In this document: positions 57,629 to 64,000 of the stretch, piece after piece
Layout: each line of letters opens with the position of its first letter
Position numbering within the stretch: position 1 is the stretch's first letter
Assembly: GCF_006546985.1 (NCBI RefSeq)
Contig: NZ_VATK01000006.1
Coordinates: 124,001 to 188,000, forward strand
Direction: 5' to 3'
Source of the DNA: Bacillus sp. 03113
GTDB taxonomy: Bacteria; Bacillota; Bacilli; Bacillales; Cytobacillaceae
DNA: 64,000 nt
Translations under genes and position numbers: made by a program
Notes under the pieces: model-generated
Seen by the model: only the letters and a program-made list of their open reading frames with translations
What the model was told of the DNA's origin: nothing
Database searches by the model: none

Positions 57629-58491
57629 TCAAGATCCCCTCCTGGTTGATGTAAGTCAAGAATATTAGAAATGGATTCCTTCAACTCTAAACGAGGAATA
57701 ACAGCATCTAATTGTCCATGCTTTAAAAGAAACTCGGCAGTTTGGAAGTCTTCAGGCAATTCTTCTCTTATCGTTTGTTCGATAATTCTTCTTCCTGCAA
57801 AGCCTATTAATGCTTTTGGCTCAGCCAAATTGTAGTCACCTAAAGAAGCAAAACTAGCGGACACTCCTCCAGTAGTAGGGTGCGTCATTATGGAAATAAT
57901 TAACCCTCCATGGTCACTAAATCTTTTTAATGCTACGCTTGTTTTTGCCATTTGCATTAAACTTAATACACCTTCTTGCATCCTGGCTCCACCTGAAGCG
58001 GTGAAAATGACAAAAGGAATAGACAGTTCGTCTGCTTTTTCAATCGCTCTCGTAATTTTTTCTCCTACTACAGATCCCATACTTCCCATTCTGAAAGTTG
58101 AATCCATGACCGCAATCGCAATATTAAAACCATTCACTTTTCCTATTCCAGTGACAACTGCTTCATTCATTTTCGTCTTTTTTCGATCTTGTTCAATTTT
58201 TTCGATATATCCAGTAAAACCCAAAGGGTTTGCTGTCATCATTTCATGATCTATTTCTTGAAATGATTGTTCATCTAAAAAGCTAGTCAAACGTTCCTTT
58301 GAATTCATTGGGAAATGATATTGACAATGGAAGCAAACCTTCAAATTTTTTGAAAGCTCTTTCGTATACATAATTTTTTTACAGCTTGGACATTTTATCA
58401 TAATTCCTTCTGGAACATCCTGCTTTGATACTTCAGAAGGAATCGTTGCATATTTCTTTTTTTTGGGCTTTGAAAATAGCTCCTTTATCAA
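57622..58491 (-). CDS. accD: Acetyl-CoA carboxylase carboxyltransferase subunit beta
   Basis: A 289-residue beta subunit with an N-terminal zinc ribbon (CPSC and CFHC, about residues 32-54) and the crotonase core with [15 protein letters not shown] and [20 protein letters not shown]. The TTG at 58491 lies eight bases after GGGGGG and matches the family N-terminus ([15 protein letters not shown]); a longer reading to 58530 is rejected. Upstream lies a dyad that may be an operator. Confidence 0.95.
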   Translation of the reverse strand: MIKELFSKPKKKKYATIPSEVSKQDVPEGIMIKCPSCKKIMYTKELSKNLKVCFHCQYHFPMNSKERLTSFLDEQSFQEIDHEMMTANPLGFTGYIEKIEQDRKKTKMNEAVVTGIGKVNGFNIAIAVMDSTFRMGSMGSVVGEKITRAIEKADELSIPFVIFTASGGARMQEGVLSLMQMAKTSVALKRFSDHGGLIISIMTHPTTGGVSASFASLGDYNLAEPKALIGFAGRRIIEQTIREELPEDFQTAEFLLKHGQLDAVIPRLELKESISNILDLHQPGGDLDW

Positions 58492-58539
58492 GAAAAAATC
58501 CCCCCTTATGTTCAACTTAAAAACTGGCATGATGAAACT

Positions 58540-58555
58540 TGGTAATGACCATTAC
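58540..58555. promoter_or_regulatory. Candidate operator upstream of accDA
   Basis: TGGTAATGACCA (58540-58551) and the overlapping GTAATGACCATTAC (58542-58555) are perfect dyads. A possible promoter, TTAAAA-N17-TATGAT on the minus strand, lies just upstream. The TGGT-N4-ACCA form recalls GntR/FadR-type operators; the regulator is unknown. Confidence 0.5.
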
Positions 58556-58673
58556 TGTTTAAACCATCATATTTATTTATTGCCATATTTTTAACATAAA
58601 ATAAATGTCTACAAACCAAACAATATTTTGAAAAAAGAAGAATCAAATTTAGGAATTCTTATTTCTTTTTTCA

Positions 58674-59912
58674 CTACTCCGTTTTTCCAATAGCTGAAAG
58701 CGTGTATGTTTGTTCTTTAATTTCATTTGGATCCCTGTTAAACCTAGCAACTCCTGTTTCCATAGCAGCTTTAGCTACAGCTGCTGCTACTTCTGGAGCG
58801 ACCCTAGGATCAAAAGGACCTGGGATAACAAAATCTTCATTCAGCTCATTTTCGTTAATCAATCCAGCAATAGCCTCTACTGCTGCCATCTTCATTTCTT
58901 CATTAATATGAGTTGCGCGTACATCAAGAGCCCCTCTAAAAATCCCTGGGAAAGCAAGAACGTTATTGACTTGGTTAGGAAAATCTGATCTTCCTGTTCC
59001 AACTACTTTTGCACCAGCAGCTTTTGCTTCTTCTGGCATAATTTCAGGAATTGGATTAGCCATTGCAAAAATAATTGCATCCTTATTCATTGATTGAATC
59101 ATTTCAGTCGTTAATGCACCTGCTGCAGATACCCCAATAAACACATCCGCACCTTTGATTACATCTTCGAGAGTTCCTTTTAAGTTCTCTCTATTCGTAA
59201 ATTTAGCAACTTCATTTTTGATATAATTCATTCCCACTGGGCGGTTTTCATAGATTGCCCCTTTTGTATCGCACATAATTAAATCTCGTACCCCATAGCT
59301 ATACAATAATTTAATAATGGCAATTCCTGCTGCACCTGCACCATTTGCTACTACTTTTATATCGGTTATTTTTTTGTTAACTAGCTTAAGTGCATTGACT
59401 AATCCAGCTACTGTAACTATTGCTGTTCCGTGTTGATCATCATGAAACACTGGTATATTTGTTTCTTTTTTTAATCGCTCTTCGATCTCAAAACAATTTG
59501 GAGCAGCGATATCCTCAAGATTAACTCCGCCAAATGTTGGCTCAAGTAATTTAACTGTTTCAATAATCTTTTCCACATCAGTTGTTTTTAAACAAATTGG
59601 AAATGCATCGACACCTGCAAAGCTTTTAAAAAGAACAGACTTTCCTTCCATAACTGGCAGAGCAGCCTCCGGTCCTATATTCCCCAAACCAAGAACAGCA
59701 GTTCCATCTGAAACGACAGCCACTGTATTTCCCTTCATTGTATATTCATAAACTGTCTCAGGTTTGTCATATATTTCTTTACAAGGTTCTGCAACACCTG
59801 GTGAGTAGGCTAGGCTTAAATCTTTTTGATTTTTCACTTCAACTTTAGACTTTGATTCTAATTTCCCATGATGAACACGGTGCATATGTAGTGCTTCCTC
59901 ACGCAATGACAA
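58674..59912 (-). CDS. ytsJ: NAD(P)-dependent malic enzyme
   Basis: A 412-residue malic enzyme of the short bacterial type, decarboxylating malate to pyruvate. Motifs: SLAYSPGVAEPCKEI (substrate site), VVSDGTAVLGLGNIGPEAA, FHDDQHGTAIVTVAGL (metal site) and the nucleotide fold VVANGAGAAGIAIIKLL. In B. subtilis the paralogue at this locus, YtsJ, is NADP-preferring. The TTG at 59912 lies seven bases after AAGGAGTG. It is between dnaE and accD, as in B. subtilis. Confidence 0.93.
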   Translation of the reverse strand: MSLREEALHMHRVHHGKLESKSKVEVKNQKDLSLAYSPGVAEPCKEIYDKPETVYEYTMKGNTVAVVSDGTAVLGLGNIGPEAALPVMEGKSVLFKSFAGVDAFPICLKTTDVEKIIETVKLLEPTFGGVNLEDIAAPNCFEIEERLKKETNIPVFHDDQHGTAIVTVAGLVNALKLVNKKITDIKVVANGAGAAGIAIIKLLYSYGVRDLIMCDTKGAIYENRPVGMNYIKNEVAKFTNRENLKGTLEDVIKGADVFIGVSAAGALTTEMIQSMNKDAIIFAMANPIPEIMPEEAKAAGAKVVGTGRSDFPNQVNNVLAFPGIFRGALDVRATHINEEMKMAAVEAIAGLINENELNEDFVIPGPFDPRVAPEVAAAVAKAAMETGVARFNRDPNEIKEQTYTLSAIGKTE

Positions 59913-60143
59913 TCGGTTTCACTCCTTATAATATATACGTATACAAGTTAATAAAAGAAAGCTTATTCAATAGGCAAAATTCTCTGTATTTAGCTATATC
60001 TGTCTGAGCACAACGGTTCTTATGTAACTTCATAGCTTCACACTTATTTCTATATTACACTGCTCAAGACACAGCTTTATTTGATCGTCAGACCAGAAAG
60101 ACTCTTAAACAATATACCATAACACTGAAGCTTGTAAAGATGC

Positions 60144-63100
60144 TTATTTTAAGATGACATTATTTTCACCAAGAACTATTTTTAATTTATTCAAGCATTC
60201 TTCCGTAGGGTTAACTCGATCAAACTCACTTAATCGAATCGTTCTTTGTGAACGAACATAATGTAAAATAACAAAAGTAGAACCCGAATAGAGTTTAAAA
60301 ATCTCCCTTAATTGCATCATCCGATCTTCCGTTTCCTTTTCCTCAGTCAATTTCAAGTATAAGATACGAGGATCTTGAAAATATTTTTCCTTATCCGCTA
60401 TATCGTTTAGATCCTTCACATTCTGGATAATAAATTGTTTTTTCCCATCCCTTTCCTCTACTTTTCCTTCTACTAATAGGATGTTTCCTTGAACGAAGAA
60501 TGATGAAAATTTCCGATAAACATTAGGAAAGGCAACAGCCTCCATTTCATCACTTTGATCACTCAACATTAAAAAAGACATTGGATCTCCTTTTTTTGTC
60601 CTTATGCTTTTAACATCCGTTAAATACACTACAGCCGAAGAACGAGGATCATTGGGAAGAATATCGATAAGTGATTTCACTTTTAATGAAGAAAGAATTC
60701 CGTTAAAAATGGAAACAGGATGAGCAGATAAATACAATCCTAATACTTCCTTTTCCTTTGCCAATTTTTGTACGGAATGAATAGGATCAGCTTCTGCATA
60801 TTTCGGTTTTATGAAAAAATCATCATCAGAAAACAAATCTGCTTGCTCTAGGTCATTTGGTTTTACTAATTGAGCATGCTCAATAGCTACATCCAGACTT
60901 GCCAATAATACCGCTCTGTCCTCCCCAAAATCATCAAAGCTGCCGGAGTATACAAGTGCCTCTAGTACCTTACGATTAACAATTTTTAAAGACACTCGTA
61001 AGCAAAAATCAAATAAATCATCAAATTTTCTAATTTTTCTCGCTTTGAAAATTTCCTTTAAGACAGATTTCCCAATCCCTTTTATCGCACCAAGACTGTA
61101 GCGTATTGCATTTTTTTCTACTAAAAAAGTATAGCTGCTTTTGTTAATGGATGGAGGAAGCACCTCAAAGTTTTTTTGATTTACTTCTCGAATATATTGT
61201 GCAACTTTTCCTTCATTTCCGACGACTGAGCTTAATAAGGCTGCCATGAAATGTAAAGGATAGTGTGTTTTCAAATAGGCAAGCTGATAGGCGATTAAGC
61301 TATAAGCAACGGCATGACTTCTGTTAAAACCATAATGAGCAAAGCGGACAATTAAATCATAAATTTGATCGGCTGTTTTTTCTTCATAGCCTCTTAACCC
61401 AGCGCCACGAACAAAATGCATTCTTTCTTTGTCTAAAACGTCCTTTTGTTTTTTGCTTACCGCTCTTCTTAATAAATCCGCTTCCCCTAAAGAGAAGCCA
61501 GCCATACTAGCCGCAATCTGCATGATTTGTTCCTGATAAACAATAACACCATATGTATTTTCTAAAATTGGCTTTAAATCAGGATGAGGATAATGGATCT
61601 CTTGCCTTCCATGCTTCCGATCGATAAATAAAGGGATGTTTTCCATTGGCCCTGGCCGGTATAGGGCATTAACTGCCACAATATCTTCAAAAGAACTTGG
61701 CTTTAGCCTTTTTAACACACTTTGCATCCCTTCAGACTCTAATTGAAAGATTCCTGTTGTTTCCCCTCTGCAAAGCAACTCATATGTAGCATTATCCTCG
61801 AGTGAAATCGCTTTAATATCTAGCTTCTTTTTTGTTGTATGAGAAATAGAACTGATGATGGACTCCATGAGTGATAAATTTCTTAATCCAAGAAAATCCA
61901 TTTTCAATAAACCAAGTTCTTCTAGATGCCCCATTGAATATTGAGTTACATACATTTGACCATGACTAGATTGGATAGGAATGATATTCACTAAAGGCTC
62001 TTGACTAATTACGATTCCTGCTGCATGAATAGAATGATGTCTTGGCAGTCCTTCTAGCTGCAGGGCTGTTTTAAAAAGCTTTTGTTGTATAGGTGATTCC
62101 TGTACAAAAGCTTTTAAAGCTTTTGATTCGCGGTAAGCCTCCTCTAAAGTGATCCCAAGCTTTGTTGGAATAAGCTTTGAAAGCTTATCTAATTCTTTTG
62201 TATTTAACCCAAACACCCTGCCAACATCTCTTAAAGCTTGTTTAGCCCCAAAGGTTCCAAAAGTGATAATTTGAGCCACATGAAGTTCTCCGTATTTTTC
62301 CGCAACATAACGAATCACTTGATCACGCTTATGGTCAGGAAAATCAATATCAATATCTGGCATGGTGATTCTTTCTGGATTTAAAAAACGTTCAAACAAC
62401 AATTGATAACAAATCGGATCAACATCTGTAATATAAAGCACATACGCAGCCATGGAGCCTGCTGCAGAGCCCCTTCCTGGTCCAGTTAAAATACTAGTTT
62501 CTCTAGAATACTTCATAAAATCCCAAACAATTAAAAAGTAGTCGCAAAAGTTCATTTTTGTAATAATACTTAATTCATATTGTAATCTTTGTACATGTTC
62601 TTCTGTAGGATTAGAATATCTTTTATAGAAACCTTCCCAACAAATATTCTCTAGCAGCTCTTCCGCTGTTATCCCATTTTCAGTTGGATACTTTGGAAGA
62701 TTCATTTGATTTATTTCAATCGTAATATGGCATGCACGAGCAACTCGTATCGTGTTTTCTAAAGCATCTGGAAAGTGTGAAAATTGCTCAACCATTTCCT
62801 TAGCATCCTTCAGATAAAATTCATCATTCTCAAGCTCTATTTTATTTATATTCTCTAATTTTTCTCCATTTTGAATAGCATTTAAACATTTTTGCGTAAA
62901 TGATTCCTCTTTATATAAATATGAAACATGATTGGTAACAACTTGCTCAATTCCCGTCCTTTTATTTAACTCCATAAATGTTTGCTGAACTTTCTTTTCT
63001 GCAGGAAGTTGATGGTCTTGAAGCGCGAGGAAAAAATGGTTAGAATCAAAAATTTGCGTATATGTATTGATTACTTGAATAGCTTTTTCAAGGTCGTCAT

Positions 63101-63512
63101 TTACAATATAGTTTTCAATCTCACCTTCAATTCCTGGGGTAATCGCGAACAATCCTTTAGAATAATGTTTCAACCATTTGGTAGGAATCCCGAGTTGAGA
63201 CTTTGTTTGAACAACACTTGATATTTTTAATAAATGATGATAGCCTGTCTCATTCTCTGCTAAAAGGACGAGAGGATACGCTTTTGAATCATCGATTTCG
63301 CTTATTACATCCACTGTCAAACCGATGATTGGTTTTATCCCTTGTTTTATGCATTCCTTATAAAATGAAATGGCTCCATACATAACATTTCGGTCCGTTA
63401 ACGCTATTTCCTTAAAGCCCTTACTTTTGGCAACAGCAACTAGATTTTGAATTGTAACTGTGCTCGACAACAAACTGTAAGCACTATATACATGAAGGTG
63501 AGCAAAAGACAC
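60144..63512 (-). CDS. dnaE: DNA polymerase III subunit alpha DnaE
   Basis: A 1122-residue C-family polymerase of the Gram-positive DnaE type, which extends RNA primers before handing over to PolC. The N-terminal PHP domain begins SFAHLHVYSAYSLL with metal-ligand-like histidines. The palm has GPGRGSAAGSMAAYVL and the catalytic aspartates 386/388 in MPDIDIDFPDHKRD. Next come a helix-hairpin-helix region (IKGIGKSVLKEIF) and an OB fold (VVYLTDVKSIRTKKGDPMSF). The GTG at 63512 has AAGGG ten bases upstream; the GTG at 63521 is too close. It is divergent from ytrH. Confidence 0.96.
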   Translation of the reverse strand: MSFAHLHVYSAYSLLSSTVTIQNLVAVAKSKGFKEIALTDRNVMYGAISFYKECIKQGIKPIIGLTVDVISEIDDSKAYPLVLLAENETGYHHLLKISSVVQTKSQLGIPTKWLKHYSKGLFAITPGIEGEIENYIVNDDLEKAIQVINTYTQIFDSNHFFLALQDHQLPAEKKVQQTFMELNKRTGIEQVVTNHVSYLYKEESFTQKCLNAIQNGEKLENINKIELENDEFYLKDAKEMVEQFSHFPDALENTIRVARACHITIEINQMNLPKYPTENGITAEELLENICWEGFYKRYSNPTEEHVQRLQYELSIITKMNFCDYFLIVWDFMKYSRETSILTGPGRGSAAGSMAAYVLYITDVDPICYQLLFERFLNPERITMPDIDIDFPDHKRDQVIRYVAEKYGELHVAQIITFGTFGAKQALRDVGRVFGLNTKELDKLSKLIPTKLGITLEEAYRESKALKAFVQESPIQQKLFKTALQLEGLPRHHSIHAAGIVISQEPLVNIIPIQSSHGQMYVTQYSMGHLEELGLLKMDFLGLRNLSLMESIISSISHTTKKKLDIKAISLEDNATYELLCRGETTGIFQLESEGMQSVLKRLKPSSFEDIVAVNALYRPGPMENIPLFIDRKHGRQEIHYPHPDLKPILENTYGVIVYQEQIMQIAASMAGFSLGEADLLRRAVSKKQKDVLDKERMHFVRGAGLRGYEEKTADQIYDLIVRFAHYGFNRSHAVAYSLIAYQLAYLKTHYPLHFMAALLSSVVGNEGKVAQYIREVNQKNFEVLPPSINKSSYTFLVEKNAIRYSLGAIKGIGKSVLKEIFKARKIRKFDDLFDFCLRVSLKIVNRKVLEALVYSGSFDDFGEDRAVLLASLDVAIEHAQLVKPNDLEQADLFSDDDFFIKPKYAEADPIHSVQKLAKEKEVLGLYLSAHPVSIFNGILSSLKVKSLIDILPNDPRSSAVVYLTDVKSIRTKKGDPMSFLMLSDQSDEMEAVAFPNVYRKFSSFFVQGNILLVEGKVEERDGKKQFIIQNVKDLNDIADKEKYFQDPRILYLKLTEEKETEDRMMQLREIFKLYSGSTFVILHYVRSQRTIRLSEFDRVNPTEECLNKLKIVLGENNVILK

Positions 63513-63695
63513 ACGGTTCACACCCTTAAATCTTCTTTATTAGTTTTAGTATATTATATATGTTTTATCAATAAAAAGAAAATACGTTCTCTTTTTTGCT
63601 TTTTTGATATCAATAATTTAAATTTCGAAAACATATTTACCTCAGTTTGTCCATAAGTTGATAGAGAACGACTATTTAAGCAAGGATGAGATCAT

Positions 63696-64000
63696 ATGAG
63701 GGAACAACCGTTTTTATTCTCTTTTATTGAAAGCTATTTTATTGCACTCGGCGTCTTAATTGGAGGGTCTATTATCGGTGGACTAGCTGCTTTTTTAACA
63801 GGTAAGCCTCTTCTAACCGAAATCGTTCAGATTTCTAAAATGATTAGGATATGGGCAATCATCGCAGCCATCGGAGGAACATTTGATACCGTTTATAGCT
63901 TTGAAAAAGGCTTGTATAATGGAGATACAAAGGACATATTTAAACAGTTTTTATTAATTCTATCGGCCTTAGGAGGAGCACAAACAGGAGCTTTATTCAT
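63696..64000 (+). CDS. ytrH: Sporulation membrane protein YtrH (partial, 3' end outside window)
   Basis: The first 101 codons read MREQPFLFSFIESYFIALGV and continue with LIGGSIIGGLAAFLTGKPLL, a hydrophobic protein of the YtrH family (a sigma-E gene needed for efficient sporulation in B. subtilis, with ytrI after it). Three transmembrane segments are visible. The ATG at 63696 follows AAGGATGAG. The segment runs off the window edge. I could not assign a sigma-E promoter with confidence. Confidence 0.9.
   Translation, partial: MREQPFLFSFIESYFIALGVLIGGSIIGGLAAFLTGKPLLTEIVQISKMIRIWAIIAAIGGTFDTVYSFEKGLYNGDTKDIFKQFLLILSALGGAQTGALF

Overview
The window is a low-G+C Bacillaceae chromosome segment (Bacillus sensu lato, not B. 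subtilis itself). Gene order follows the B. subtilis core from sdhC through lysC, uvrC, trxA, mutSB, pheST, rplT-rpmI-infC, thrS, dnaI-dnaB, speD, gapB, polA, phoPR, mdh-icd-citZ, pyk-pfkA, accDA and dnaE to ytrH. Nearly all genes lie on the minus strand. Only yslB, rnhC, sspI, ysdB, ytvI and ytrH are on the plus strand. Sporulation genes (sspI, ytxC, ytaF, ytvI, ytrH), a textbook sigma-W promoter, T-boxes and a lysine riboswitch all fit an endospore-forming Bacillales.

Layout. 1-1291: start of sdhC (3' end outside the window) divergent from yslB. 1292-6610: an accessory alpha-glucan island, a secreted GH31 glucosidase and a membrane-anchored GH66-type protein, preceded by a promoter with cre-like boxes, sitting where B. 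subtilis has nothing between yslB and lysC. 6611-10600: lysC with its lysine riboswitch and an internal start, uvrC and trxA. 10749-16602: a 28-residue membrane peptide, yshE, mutSB, polX, yshB and zapA. The etf/fad block that B. subtilis carries between trxA and yshE is absent. 17075-27273: rnhC, pheST behind a T-box, ysgA, sspI, ysdC, a dimeric dUTPase, ysdB, ysdA and the L20 operon. 27907-34400: thrS behind a T-box, ytxC, dnaI, dnaB, nrdR. 34566-43341: speD, gapB, coaE, ytaF, mutM, polA, hflC, hflK. 43595-51399: phoPR, mdh-icd-citZ, ytwI. 51592-64000: ytvI, fxsA, pyk, pfkA, accA, accD, malic enzyme, dnaE, and the start of ytrH.

Functionally this is central metabolism (TCA enzymes, glycolytic pfkA/pyk, gluconeogenic gapB, acetyl-CoA carboxylase, malic enzyme) interleaved with DNA replication and repair (dnaI, dnaB, dnaE, polA, mutM, uvrC, mutSB, polX) and translation (pheST, thrS, infC, rpmI, rplT).

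The main unexplained structure is in the intergenic DNA. A family of modular long-hairpin repeats occurs at eight places. Four copies share one core, and two of these four carry the same nested insertion flanked by GATAA direct repeats. Two further copies keep the ends but have a different, covarying core, and two look like remnants. One copy lies inside the thrS leader. There are also a 116-bp MITE-like element with 16-bp inverted ends upstream of icd, a G+C-rich Bacillaceae-type repeat upstream of ytwI, and a complex multi-hairpin element between ytvI and fxsA. No tRNA, rRNA, CRISPR array, intact insertion sequence or prophage was seen.
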